Below are positions 43,754 through 51,141 of a stretch of DNA of 64,000 nucleotides, piece after piece. The stretch comes from Nitrosopumilus sp. b3 (GTDB lineage: Archaea > Thermoproteota > Nitrososphaeria > Nitrososphaerales > Nitrosopumilaceae): NCBI RefSeq assembly GCF_014078525.1, contig NZ_MU078696.1:239873-303872 (forward strand). The letters run 5' to 3'. The notes beneath the pieces are model-generated. The model did not search any database. It saw only the letters and a list, made by a program, of their open reading frames with translations, and was not told the origin of the DNA. Both the position numbers and the translations under genes were made by a program. The stretch's first letter is position 1. Each line of letters starts with the position of its first letter.

Positions 43754-44458
43754 TTGTCTCAAAACGAAATTGAAGAATCATTAAACTTGTTAGAAAAAGA
43801 TTGGGATGTTGATCCAATTTTACGTAAATTCATGCTTGGTAAAATTACTGATGTGTCTGACTATCCAGTCAAAGTTAAAGATGTGGTATTTCATGTACCT
43901 TATCTTAATTCTGAAAAAAAATTCATTCTATGGAAGTGCTTTTGGCCTGACTGCCACAACTGCTGTGATAGACAAGGAAGACTTCCACTTACTTCTGATG
44001 ATTTGATAATTATTGGAAAAGGCTTGAAATATCAAAAACCTTCTGATTTTATAAAAAATGAAACTCTTACTGTAACGTATCAGGAACCAGGACCCTCAGG
44101 ACAACTAACTACAATGACTACCATTAATCTGAAAAGAAAAAAAGATGAGACAGCATCTGATGATGGAACGCACATCTCTTGTAGATTCTTAGATGAAAAA
44201 GGTGGGTGTAGCATGCATCCCGACAGACCTGGGGTTTGCTATCTTTACCCCTTTTCTAGCTGGCTTGAAAATGAAAAAGGAATTGCACGTGTTCATGCCA
44301 CCTATCAGTTTACAGGAGATTGCCCCGGATTTTATCTGGCAGATACTTTGGATCCGATGAAAGATGAATTCAAAGATTATTCCAAAACAATTTACGATTA
44401 CAACATGGCATCAAATAGAACTAATAGAGAGGGGTTCGGGTCTGTTAGTTTTAGCTAG
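43754..44458 (+). CDS. YkgJ-family cysteine cluster protein (Fe-S or Zn)
   Basis: 234 aa, TTG start. The Cys cluster is CFWPDCHNCCDRQGRLPLT (about 57-75), with further Cys in HISCRFLDEKGGCSMHPDRPGVCYLYPF (about 142-169) and GDCPGF, the CxxxCxxCC...C...HPxRPxxC pattern of the YkgJ/zinc-or-iron-chelating family. Biochemical role is unknown, but the pattern fits an iron-sulfur or metal-binding maturase-like protein. Overlaps the convergent geranylgeranyl reductase gene by 4 bp. Confidence 0.8.
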   Translation: MSQNEIEESLNLLEKDWDVDPILRKFMLGKITDVSDYPVKVKDVVFHVPYLNSEKKFILWKCFWPDCHNCCDRQGRLPLTSDDLIIIGKGLKYQKPSDFIKNETLTVTYQEPGPSGQLTTMTTINLKRKKDETASDDGTHISCRFLDEKGGCSMHPDRPGVCYLYPFSSWLENEKGIARVHATYQFTGDCPGFYLADTLDPMKDEFKDYSKTIYDYNMASNRTNREGFGSVSFS

Positions 44459-45468
44459 GCTTTAGCTACTTTCATCAAATCTGCAATTTTGATATTCATT
44501 CCAAATCGGTCTTCGTGCTTTTTCATGTAACGAAATATTGCAATGAAATCTGGTAATGCCTTGAAGAAACTAAAGTCCTTGTGAATTTTTGCTCTGACAA
44601 AATTAAACACTTTAGCATACACTTTGTAGTGCTCCTCTACTGCTTTCTCATAAGCTTTGAAATCATTCATGTTCTCTAGGAATATCTCGACGCATTGCAT
44701 TGATGGAATAATTCCCTCACCTAACAATGCGTAAACTGTTCCAATTGATTCTCCAACTCCAACTACTTTACCTGAATAGTATGGCTTACATCTGTCTGGT
44801 GTTGCAAGTCTGATTGGTCTGCCCTTTGTTGCAATTACTTTGCCTCCGTGCTTTTGCAAAAATTCATCAGTTGCCTTGATGTGTTGTTTGTTGTAATCTC
44901 CTGCTCCAATATGTGCCCATTTCTCACCTAGTGGGAAATACCAAAAGTATCCAGACATTCCTGGAAATGGCTCTATGTAAAAGTCATCATAGGGAACTCC
45001 ATTCTCATATTCTACCTTGTACTCGTATGTTGGCAAAAAGAAATCCTCCTTTAACTTTGGCAGATAGACTCTGTTAAATCCAGTACAGTCAACTATCATA
45101 TCATACTCTTTTTCTAAATCTTCAAGCTTTGGTGCTTGACCATAAATTATCTTTGAATCTTTGATGAAATCTTTGATTAATCCTAATTTGTTATATGTAC
45201 ACAGCCCTTTTAATCCAATGTCAAACTTTACATCATTGTTCATTTTGACATGCATGTTTTTTCCGTCATGAATCAAAAAGTCATTAAAGTCTCTTCCAGT
45301 TTTTTTGCAAAAATCTGTCAGCACTGGTTTTATTGTTCCCCATGCACAAATTGAATCATGTTTTTCCTCAACATTTCTTTCATAACCTACAACCTCGTGC
45401 TCTGAGTCCTTTAGTCTGGCCATGAGATAAGATCCTGCAACCCCCATTCCCATTACTGCAATCTTCAA
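44455..45468 (-). CDS. Geranylgeranyl reductase family FAD-dependent oxidoreductase
   Basis: 337 aa if started at the TTG at 45468 (MKIAVMGMGVAGSYLM); a GTG at 45504 would add 12 residues. The N-terminal GxGxAG FAD-binding fold is clear, with CTGFNRVY, PFPGMSGYFWYFPLG, IGAGDY and GVGESIGTVYALLGEGI, the motif of the reductase family that saturates geranylgeranyl chains of archaeal lipids. The CAWG motif (about 41-44) resembles the PxxYxWxFP-type region of the family. It is single-gene and convergent with the YkgJ-like gene. Confidence 0.85.
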   Translation of the reverse strand: MKIAVMGMGVAGSYLMARLKDSEHEVVGYERNVEEKHDSICAWGTIKPVLTDFCKKTGRDFNDFLIHDGKNMHVKMNNDVKFDIGLKGLCTYNKLGLIKDFIKDSKIIYGQAPKLEDLEKEYDMIVDCTGFNRVYLPKLKEDFFLPTYEYKVEYENGVPYDDFYIEPFPGMSGYFWYFPLGEKWAHIGAGDYNKQHIKATDEFLQKHGGKVIATKGRPIRLATPDRCKPYYSGKVVGVGESIGTVYALLGEGIIPSMQCVEIFLENMNDFKAYEKAVEEHYKVYAKVFNFVRAKIHKDFSFFKALPDFIAIFRYMKKHEDRFGMNIKIADLMKVAKA

Positions 45469-45642
45469 GATGTCTTGAAATTTCCTTTTGCCTAATAAAT
45501 ACACTATCTGGAATTTTTGCTGGTGTTAAGCTGATTACCACTAGTAGGAAAAAGTAGTACTGGTTAAATATCAAATTCTCATATTGAGTTTGAAAGGTAA
45601 GTCTTTCGTCTGATTACAATAGTTTCAGGCCTAAAGACAATC

Positions 45643-45720
45643 GCTGTCATCAGGTAACAGATGTTTCTGATCTTAAGCGACGAGCTGTCATCAACATCCT
45701 TTCGGGAGTTGATCTTAAGC
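45643..45720. repeat. Two-unit imperfect direct repeat in the intergenic region
   Basis: Two units of about 36 bp (45643-45678 and 45684-45720). Each has the conserved ends GCTGTCATCA and TGATCTTAAGC, separated by 15-16 bp of unrelated sequence. On the minus strand each unit ends TGATGACAGC, which resembles a C box of C/D guide RNAs. The region between the geranylgeranyl reductase and nitroreductase genes (45505-45747) has no other recognisable content. Confidence 0.6.
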
Positions 45721-45747
45721 TCATTCACCTTTTCATAAAGTTAAATT

Positions 45748-45770
45748 TGGTAACACTGGTCGTATTACCA
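45748..45770. promoter_or_regulatory. Inverted repeat over the nitroreductase start
   Basis: TGGTAA-N11-TTACCA, whose right arm ends in the A of the ATG at 45770. Placement at the start codon would let a bound regulator block transcription or initiation. It is a candidate operator, with no known regulator nearby. Confidence 0.4.
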
Positions 45771-46369
45771 TGGATACAATTGACGCAATAAAATCTCGCC
45801 GTTCAATTAAGAGTTTTAAAAATCACCAAATCACTAAAGATGAAATTAATCAGATTCTAGAATGTGCAATTTTGTCTCCAACTTCGTACAATATTCAAAA
45901 CTGGAGATTCGTAATTGTTACAGAACAGAAACTCAAAGATGAAATGTCTCATCTATCCTATGGGCAAAAACAAGTTGCAGAAGCATCTCTAGTCATTGTA
46001 CTGTGTGCTGACTTGAAGGCCTGGGAGAAAAATCCTGAGCGCTACTGGAAAAACGTTCCAGAAGAATCTCGAAATTATCTAGTCAACGGAATCAAGCAGG
46101 CATACTCAGGAAATTCTGAGCTTGAAAAAGATCAGGCAATTCGCTCTTGTGGTATTGCAGCTCAAACCATTATGCTTGCAGCAAAATCTATTGGGTATGA
46201 CAGCTGTCCTATGGAGGGCTTTGATTATGACAAGGTTGGGAAATTGATCAATCTTCCTGATGATCACATAGTTACAATGATGGTAGTTATTGGAAAATCT
46301 GCAAAGGATCCTGCTCCCCGTGGTGGACAATTACCTCTATCTGATGTAGTCTTTGAGAATTCATTCTGA
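45770..46369 (+). CDS. Nitroreductase family FMN-dependent oxidoreductase
   Basis: 199 aa. The N-terminus AIKSRRSIKSFKNHQITKDEINQILECAILSPTSYN has the FMN phosphate-binding RRSIK and the SPTSYN substrate side. The C-terminal GYDSCPMEGFDYDKVGKLINLPDDHIVTMMVVIGK is typical of the family, and the central helix IAAQTIMLAAKSIG supports a dimer. Substrate unknown. A perfect 6-bp inverted repeat covers its start codon region. Confidence 0.92.
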   Translation: MDTIDAIKSRRSIKSFKNHQITKDEINQILECAILSPTSYNIQNWRFVIVTEQKLKDEMSHLSYGQKQVAEASLVIVLCADLKAWEKNPERYWKNVPEESRNYLVNGIKQAYSGNSELEKDQAIRSCGIAAQTIMLAAKSIGYDSCPMEGFDYDKVGKLINLPDDHIVTMMVVIGKSAKDPAPRGGQLPLSDVVFENSF

Positions 46370-46449
46370 TATATCTGAATTTTAAAAAACCAAATTGCAT
46401 TTTATATAATTTCAATAACGCTTAAGTTCCTAATTCATAGAGAAATTCC

Positions 46450-46893
46450 ATGAAATTACTTGTCGTTATTATCGTTGCAATAGTGGTTGGAATTATTGCT
46501 ATTTCAGCAGCAATTACGCAATACAGTCTAGATATTATTAAAAACATTGATCCTACCGTTCTTGAAAAACAAGAAAATCTTGAATTGGCATTGAGTCAGT
46601 GTAATCTGATTATTCAGGATGATATTGCTTTGTTAGAGGATGCTACCCTTTATGATGATGAAGTGTTGCTTGCTGCAATTAATTGGGAATATTGCGTAAA
46701 TAATGCAGTTACAGTATATGGTACTCTGAACCAACAAGAAAATTGGGAATTAGAAAAACAACAACACCCTCTACGTTTAGAGATTGATGCACAACTAAAA
46801 AGCGCTCAAATCCAAGAATGCAATGAACAATGGTCAAACCAAACTCAAAAAATCAATGAATGCATTGATAATGTTAATTTACAATTCCCTTAG
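46450..46893 (+). CDS. Membrane-anchored extracytoplasmic protein with four cysteines, unknown
   Basis: 147 aa with an N-terminal membrane anchor or signal segment (about 2-23, LLVVIIVAIVVGIIAISAAI). The rest is helical, with Cys at about residues 51, 77, 119 and 138, which could form disulfides outside the cell. A TATATAAT box lies about 40 bp upstream. No family recognised. It is the first gene of the microprotein-rich stretch. Confidence 0.65.
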   Translation: MKLLVVIIVAIVVGIIAISAAITQYSLDIIKNIDPTVLEKQENLELALSQCNLIIQDDIALLEDATLYDDEVLLAAINWEYCVNNAVTVYGTLNQQENWELEKQQHPLRLEIDAQLKSAQIQECNEQWSNQTQKINECIDNVNLQFP

Positions 46894-46957
46894 TTTGAAA
46901 AAACTAAACCAAACTCCAATACGCTTAATTTTCATTATACATTGATATGATTTGTAA

Positions 46958-47224
46958 TTGATTTGTGAGAGATGCGCTTCTGAATTTTCAGTTCATACTG
47001 ATAGAAAACTGATTTGTCCTGACTGCAAGGCTCAGCTAGACTTGCTAAGTGAAGAAAAAAAAGTCAATGATAGAAGAATCAGCAAGCTTCTAAAACACAA
47101 GGAGGCAGAATTGAAAAATCCAACATCTGATGAAACCATGAAGCGAATTGATCATAATTTACAAATTGAGTACAAAAAACGTGATGGAATAATCAAAGCA
47201 ATTAATTCTAATTCTAAATTTTAA
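46958..47224 (+). CDS. Small zinc-ribbon/coiled-coil protein
   Basis: 88 aa from a TTG at 46958. Zinc knuckles are CERC (about 3-6) and CPDC (about 20-23), then a basic helical part (EEKKVNDRRISKLLKHKEAELKN and beyond) of about 60 residues, consistent with a coiled coil. No signal peptide. Possibly a nucleic-acid or protein-interaction factor. The start codon choice rests on the CxxC lying at the very N-terminus and on an in-frame stop just upstream. Confidence 0.6.
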   Translation: MICERCASEFSVHTDRKLICPDCKAQLDLLSEEKKVNDRRISKLLKHKEAELKNPTSDETMKRIDHNLQIEYKKRDGIIKAINSNSKF

Positions 47225-47244
47225 TTTATTCATCTTTGATGCAA

Positions 47245-47264
47245 GTATGAATTTGCATTCATAC
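47245..47264. promoter_or_regulatory. Perfect inverted repeat before the first ribbon-helix-helix gene
   Basis: GTATGAAT-TTGC-ATTCATAC: 8-bp arms, 4-bp spacer. It sits just upstream of a TATA-like GATTATATACTG (about 47273-47284), 39-58 bp before the ATG at 47303. It contains the 8-mer ATTTGCAT, which also occurs in the palindromic region before the paralogue at 63214. Confidence 0.5.
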
Positions 47265-47302
47265 CAAATTAGATTATATACTGCTAGGAAACCCGATTTT
47301 TT

Positions 47303-47446
47303 ATGGGTAAAAGACTTACAATTGTCCTCGATGATGAAATTGTAAAAAAATTAAGGGTCATTCAAGCAAAAAAGATTACAAAAACTGCAAGCGCTGTAAG
47401 TTTTTCAAACGTAATTAACACTGAACTCAAAAGACTACTCAAATAA
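47303..47446 (+). CDS. Ribbon-helix-helix (CopG-like) small DNA-binding protein
   Basis: 47 codons, ATG to TAA. The N-terminal strand RLTIVLDDEIVKKLRVIQAKK and the helix SFSNVINTELKRLLK fit a minimal ribbon-helix-helix repressor. It is a paralogue of the 63214-63354 protein; the two share TI, D, and KKLRV-QAK positions. A perfect palindrome lies immediately upstream of its promoter. I infer autoregulation. No toxin gene follows directly, so an antitoxin role is not supported. Confidence 0.7.
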   Translation: MGKRLTIVLDDEIVKKLRVIQAKKITKTASAVSFSNVINTELKRLLK

Positions 47447-47464
47447 TTACAATTCTTATGAAAA

Positions 47465-47632
47465 TTAATTCTTAACTAGGCTCTCAAGCGATAATCCATA
47501 GTATTGTTTGTCTCCAGTCTCTAATTTTTTTATCAACTCTTTTTTAAATTCATAGATCTCTTTTGCAGTTTTCATATTGTTTGATGTAATTTGAATTCTG
47601 ATAATGTTGACTTTGCAAAATCTGTACACCAT
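47465..47632 (-). CDS. Small protein of 55 aa, unknown function
   Basis: Open frame on the minus strand from the ATG at 47632 to the TAA at 47465. It begins MVYRFCKVNIIRIQ (a beta-like start) followed by a charged helix AKEIYEFKKELIKKLETG and SLESLVKN. It is convergent with the ribbon-helix-helix gene, with 18 bp between the stops. I do not recognise it. The evidence is coding-like composition and a good fit into an otherwise empty interval. Confidence 0.45.
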   Translation of the reverse strand: MVYRFCKVNIIRIQITSNNMKTAKEIYEFKKELIKKLETGDKQYYGLSLESLVKN

Positions 47633-47710
47633 TAGTTAATGGTCTGTCTTTGTTTTTTGTTATCAATATAACCTGCCCTTTTAGGCTCGATTCTTCCTAG
47701 ATACTCTCTC

Positions 47711-47884
47711 ATGATTTGCAATATGTTGAGGTGCGACACTGAGGCATATGCCCAAGTGATGTTTTACCATTTCGAAGAGGGGAGTCGAAAACCATACTGT
47801 AAGCAGATCATGAGGTTTTGTATTATTCACGCTAAACTGATTTCACGAGATTACAGCATAATTCGGGTTCAAGTTATGAATTGA
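47711..47884 (+). CDS. Small Cys/His-containing protein, coupled to the next gene
   Basis: 57 aa from the ATG at 47711 (MICNMLRCDTEAYAQ) to a TGA at 47884. Three Cys (about residues 3, 8, 31) plus one in MRFCII and several His residues could bind metal; the rest is mixed alpha/beta (KLISRDYSIIRVQVMN). An internal ATG at 47723 is an alternative start. The stop overlaps the next start as TTGA, the same arrangement used by larE-nifS. No family recognised. Confidence 0.45.
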   Translation: MICNMLRCDTEAYAQVMFYHFEEGSRKPYCKQIMRFCIIHAKLISRDYSIIRVQVMN

Positions 47885-48045
47885 GAAAAATAAATCTTGA
47901 TGTAAAAGACCGGGACTATCTGGACTTTTTGAGCATCTGCATCGAAGAGGAACTATCAGTTGAGGAGAAGCTAAAAAACATCATTCGCTATCATCTAATC
48001 ACATATAGAAACAGAGCAAAGCTGGAGAATCAGAAATTATTCTGA
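47881..48045 (+). CDS. Small helical protein, unknown function
   Basis: 54 aa from a TTG at 47881 inside the previous stop codon. The sequence MRKINLDVKDRDYLDFLSI begins with a strand-like segment and continues as a charged helix EEELSVEEKLKNIIRYHL, then a basic end. The helix spacing is reminiscent of small DNA-binding or antitoxin-like proteins. Unrecognised. The coupled arrangement with 47711-47884 is the main reason to think both are real. Confidence 0.45.
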   Translation: MRKINLDVKDRDYLDFLSICIEEELSVEEKLKNIIRYHLITYRNRAKLENQKLF

Positions 48046-48073
48046 CTTTAACCGACAATATTTTCTATGAGAC

Positions 48074-48295
48074 ATGTGTGAACTTTATGTGCATTGTAAC
48101 AGTGCTTGCAAAGAATACATCGCAAAGAGCAACTCTGCAGAAGGTGGCAGATACGAGCAAGGTCAAAAGCGATGCCCTGAATGTGAGGTCTTTATTTTAT
48201 GGGAGGGACTCTGGTGTCCTTGCTGTGGGAGATTATTGAGAACAAAGCCCCGAGCTAGGAAACTCAAAAGCAAACTGTCACTTAGTCGGAGATGA
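48074..48295 (+). CDS. Small zinc-finger protein with basic tail
   Basis: 73 aa. Two candidate metal sites: CELYVHCNSAC (about 2-12) and CPECEVF...CPCCGRLL (about 34-55), giving four ligands of a zinc ribbon in the second. The C-terminus (RTKPRARKLKSKLSLSRR) is very basic and could contact nucleic acid. Similar small zinc proteins are frequent in thaumarchaeal genomes. Transcribed with the small ORFs upstream, 28 bp after 48045. Confidence 0.65.
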   Translation: MCELYVHCNSACKEYIAKSNSAEGGRYEQGQKRCPECEVFILWEGLWCPCCGRLLRTKPRARKLKSKLSLSRR

Positions 48296-48336
48296 CACTA
48301 TCAACATACTTAATTTGAGAATTATTTCATGATATC

Positions 48337-49359
48337 ATGGGCAAACTAGTTGCAATAGGTATTGTTCTTCTTGTAGTGTTTTTGATTATAGTTGGACTGT
48401 TTGTCTATTCGTATACCCAGCTCTCAGTTAATCTCAATGATGTAAAATTTCACAGCATTGATTGGGCTACTTTGACATGGGATAAACTGCTCAATCTTGG
48501 CCTGTCCACTCTAACTGGTGAGTGGTTTGGTGCAGCTTTTGAGATAATAGAAGGAATTAATCTGAACTTGTATTTTGGAATTGCAAATAACGGGCTCTTA
48601 CCAGTGTACATCCCTGACTTGTCCTATGATGTCTTGATTAATGGAATTTCAATTGGCAAGGGAAATAGTGATGTTGATCTTGTAATTAATCCCGGACAAA
48701 TCAAAGTCATTTCCTCATTTCAAAATATTGCAAAAGAAAGCATGATGCCTGCGATATCTTCTGTAATTGAGAGCAAGGGAGTCATGGAAATTAGAGTAAA
48801 AGGAATCGCATATTTCCAGTTCTTTGGCCTTGGTATTCCTGTTCCATTTGAGTCGTACAAGACCATCTCAATCTATGACGAGGTGAGAAACAGAATCAAT
48901 GAGGAGATTCAAAAAAACAAGATGCAAAACTCTGTGATATCCTCAGTTGGAAAATCAATTGAGAGCGCACTTGGCAGCATTGTAAATGAGATCTTTGGCG
49001 GTGAGAAATTGGACTTGGATTTGTCTGGCCAAAAGTTTGCAGACTCTATGTATGAGGTGGGTCCAGGGGCTTACACCTATGTTGCATTTACTCTTCCCTG
49101 TGATGCCCAAGTGCAAGGCGGATTTATTGCAAGTGATATTTTAGGTGATGACATTATTGTAATTCTAATGGATAACTATAATTTTGATAAATTTGAAAAC
49201 AACCAAAGCGCATTGTCCTTTTATGACAGCGGCAAGGTAAGGTCCGGCCAATTTGATTTGGTGCTGGACTCTGGGGATTACTACATTGTAATGTCAAACC
49301 AGTATTCTTTGTTATCTACAAAGACTGTACAACTGCAGGCAGCATCGCTTTGCATCTAA
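48337..49359 (+). CDS. Membrane-anchored protein with LEA-type-2-like domain
   Basis: 340 aa with an N-terminal membrane segment (about 5-27). After it comes a beta sandwich resembling LEA14/WHy domains: INLNLYFGIANNGLLPVYIPDLSYDVLINGISIGKG (about 74-109) and MEIRVKGIAYFQFFGLGIPVPFESYKTISI. The second half has a helical linker (about 190-220) and a beta domain ending LCI. LEA2-like proteins are usually linked to desiccation or envelope functions; that is inference. Ends 4 bp into a minus-strand microgene. Confidence 0.7.
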   Translation: MGKLVAIGIVLLVVFLIIVGLFVYSYTQLSVNLNDVKFHSIDWATLTWDKLLNLGLSTLTGEWFGAAFEIIEGINLNLYFGIANNGLLPVYIPDLSYDVLINGISIGKGNSDVDLVINPGQIKVISSFQNIAKESMMPAISSVIESKGVMEIRVKGIAYFQFFGLGIPVPFESYKTISIYDEVRNRINEEIQKNKMQNSVISSVGKSIESALGSIVNEIFGGEKLDLDLSGQKFADSMYEVGPGAYTYVAFTLPCDAQVQGGFIASDILGDDIIVILMDNYNFDKFENNQSALSFYDSGKVRSGQFDLVLDSGDYYIVMSNQYSLLSTKTVQLQAASLCI

Positions 49360-49496
49360 TCGTTTTCACAATCCATGTCAAGGCAATCCTGACACAATCT
49401 CATTGTGATTTGTGGAAACTGTTTTGATTGCCGTGTAAATACAATTGGTTTATGTCCGCAAGAAAAAACCTGCTCATCCATCAAATCATTATTCAT
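49356..49496 (-). CDS. Small Cys/His protein, unknown function
   Basis: 46 aa from the ATG at 49496. The motif CGHK (about 13-16), then CQDCLDMDC (about 35-43) gives three to four thiols that could bind zinc. It is convergent with the LEA-like gene (4-bp overlap). It fills half of the 303-bp interval that otherwise lacks a long frame. Unrecognised. Confidence 0.45.
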   Translation of the reverse strand: MNNDLMDEQVFSCGHKPIVFTRQSKQFPQITMRLCQDCLDMDCEND

Positions 49497-49582
49497 TTTA
49501 CAGTATATCAAGAATGCTACAAAATAGTATGTAAAATTTGAACAGAATATTTGCTATATAGTAAAATGATTTTTGAAAAATT

Positions 49583-49666
49583 ATGGACATTGAGGAAGTA
49601 GATGAGTTCATCTACGAATTCCATGAAAGAATTCTTGGCATTACGCCTCCAAAAAAGTCAGATTAA
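49583..49666 (+). CDS. Possible 27-residue peptide
   Basis: Short frame MDIEEVDEFIYEFHERILGI and a basic end PPKKSD, acidic helix then Lys. A TATA-like TATAGTAAAA (about 49557-49566) lies 17-26 bp upstream, consistent with a near-leaderless transcript. The size makes this uncertain; it overlaps the convergent gene by 4 bp. Confidence 0.3.
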   Translation: MDIEEVDEFIYEFHERILGITPPKKSD

Positions 49667-50022
49667 TCCAGAATACTTTGGACTCTACTTACTATGGTGT
49701 CATGATCTGATGAAATCTCAGTTGATAAGAGTACGAGGTCTTTGCCATGATAAACGGTAATCCACTTTACATTACCCCTTGATTCAACTGACCAGTTTGT
49801 CTTGCCAAGCTTGCCATCAAAAACTTTGTTCATCTTTGCTTTCAGTAGCGCCTCTCTGTGGACCAGCTTTGTCTCTGGAACTGTCAACTGGGGAATGATT
49901 CCTTTCTTTCTGTCATATGCTTTTAGTCTGCCACACTTGCAGAGAATCCCAACAAACCTGATGGAATCATCAATGCTTAGAAATTCACTGCATAGTCTGT
50001 TTTCTAGTCTTTGTACTTGCAC
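49663..50022 (-). CDS. Conserved protein, possibly a Roadblock/profilin-like fold
   Basis: 119 aa, no signal peptide. The order helix (LENRLCSEFLSID) - strand (SIRFVGILCKCGRLKAYDRK) - helix (REALLKAKMNKVFDGKLGKTNW) - strands (VKWITVYHGKDLVLLSTE) - helix (DTIVSRVQSIL) is that of profilin-like small domains. Family paralogues are common in thaumarchaea. Function unknown. Divergent from the TM/zinc-ribbon gene. Confidence 0.6.
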   Translation of the reverse strand: MQVQRLENRLCSEFLSIDDSIRFVGILCKCGRLKAYDRKKGIIPQLTVPETKLVHREALLKAKMNKVFDGKLGKTNWSVESRGNVKWITVYHGKDLVLLSTEISSDHDTIVSRVQSILD

Positions 50023-50101
50023 TGTTTTGATTTATTTTGAAAAATTAGAGGCTGTGAAAAAATTTTTCTTGACTAAATGGTGTGCTATTCTTTTGGTTTT
50101 T

Positions 50102-50302
50102 ATGCTGAAGATGCATACTGGATACATGGTACTGGTATGGATTGCAATTGCAGTTGGGATCTTGCTTGTAGCCATTTTGATAGTAAAAGCAACAAAGACC
50201 AATCCGCGCGAGATTGCCGGCATGGATATGCGATGCAAAAAGTGCGGAACTGAGACTGGTGGCATGATGTGCCCCAAATGCAACAAGACCTTTGGGGTAT
50301 AG
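50102..50302 (+). CDS. Membrane-anchored zinc-ribbon microprotein
   Basis: 66 aa from the ATG at 50102 (alternatives 50111, 50126). One membrane helix (about 7-27, MVLVWIAIAVGILLVAILIV) is followed by MRCKKCGTETGGMMCPKC (about 43-60), a CxxC-CxxC zinc ribbon on the cytoplasmic side. A much longer in-frame ORF extends back to 49802 but overlaps a real gene on the other strand, so I reject that start. The stop overlaps the in-frame 5' extension of the next gene. Confidence 0.6.
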   Translation: MLKMHTGYMVLVWIAIAVGILLVAILIVKATKTNPREIAGMDMRCKKCGTETGGMMCPKCNKTFGV

Positions 50303-50345
50303 TAGAACTGATAAGTTCTACGTGAGCGTTATATGCAATTTTTCA

Positions 50346-50945
50346 ATGAATGGAATAATGAAATCAAAACTAGCAATGACATCACTGATTGCAATGGCAG
50401 CACTCATCGCAGTTGGGCTGCCTTCTGCAATGGCAGACTCTGACCAATTCAAGAAAAGACACATAGAGGTTGCTGACTTTGTTGGGGGAATCCAAATTAC
50501 AGAGGATACCAAACGAGCAGAACTTCGAGAGCAAGTAACAGTTACTCTTAGTGAAGCATCTGCACTATTTCTTGATTCTAATAGAGCAAGAATCGGTGTG
50601 GTGGTAAATGAAAATGATGATAAATTCCTGGCATGGATAGTAGTTGAGCGAGACTATAACCGTGATACACTAACTGGAGTGAAGTACTTTCATGTAGTTG
50701 ATGCATCAGACATTGCCAACACTGCAACAGTAACAGTAGAGATTGACAACACTGATAGAATTCAGAGAGTCTTGGATAGACTAGACCAGAAAATTGACAG
50801 AATTACTGAGCGATTAGCTGAGAATCCTAATGAGAAAAAAACCGAATTCCTTGATGTCTTGATGCAGCTTCGAGATGCAACAAGTAACGGGGAATATTCC
50901 TTGGCAAAAGATCTTAGAGTCGAGCTAAAATCACTACGAGGATAG
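50346..50945 (+). CDS. Secreted protein with beta domain and C-terminal coiled coil
   Basis: 199 aa if begun at the ATG at 50346 (MNGIMKSKLAM); the open frame extends back to 50292. A signal peptide ends near SAMADS (about 31). The middle is beta (REQVTVTLSEASALFLDSNRARIGVVVNENDD), and the end is a coiled coil (RIQRVLDRLDQKIDRITERL). It resembles other archaeal secreted proteins in general features only; no family recognised. It probably belongs to the envelope. Confidence 0.65.
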   Translation: MNGIMKSKLAMTSLIAMAALIAVGLPSAMADSDQFKKRHIEVADFVGGIQITEDTKRAELREQVTVTLSEASALFLDSNRARIGVVVNENDDKFLAWIVVERDYNRDTLTGVKYFHVVDASDIANTATVTVEIDNTDRIQRVLDRLDQKIDRITERLAENPNEKKTEFLDVLMQLRDATSNGEYSLAKDLRVELKSLRG

Positions 50946-50990
50946 TAAACCTCTTTTTTTCTTTTTATTGCTGTGCTGTTGAATGGTATT

Positions 50991-51107
50991 GTGGCAAAAT
51001 CAAAGAAAAAAGACAACAGAATGCAGAAAGGGCAAAAGGCAGCTGAGGCAAAACAGCGGGTTGCAAAATACAAGCGAGAGCAGCAAAACAAGAAAAAGAA
51101 ACGCTAG
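50991..51107 (+). CDS. Highly basic 38-residue protein
   Basis: GTG start at 50991. The protein (MAKSKKKDNRMQKGQKAAEAK and so on, ending KREQQNKKKKR) has almost half Lys/Arg residues and few hydrophobics, so it is likely disordered and nucleic-acid- or ribosome-associated. It lies 45 bp after the secreted protein gene. A GTG start and no clear Shine-Dalgarno make it uncertain. Confidence 0.45.
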   Translation: MAKSKKKDNRMQKGQKAAEAKQRVAKYKREQQNKKKKR

Positions 51108-51141
51108 TCTCAATTTTATACTGTAATGTTTTACTGATTTT

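Noticed and set aside
45568-45660. C/D box guide RNA on the minus strand
   Set aside because: C-box-like TGATGA and one CTGA are present, but spacing to a D' box is wrong and no rRNA target could be verified; kept only as a repeat.
49802-50101. N-terminal extension of the TM/zinc-ribbon gene
   Set aside because: It lies antisense to a better-supported gene (49663-50022) and adds no recognisable domain.
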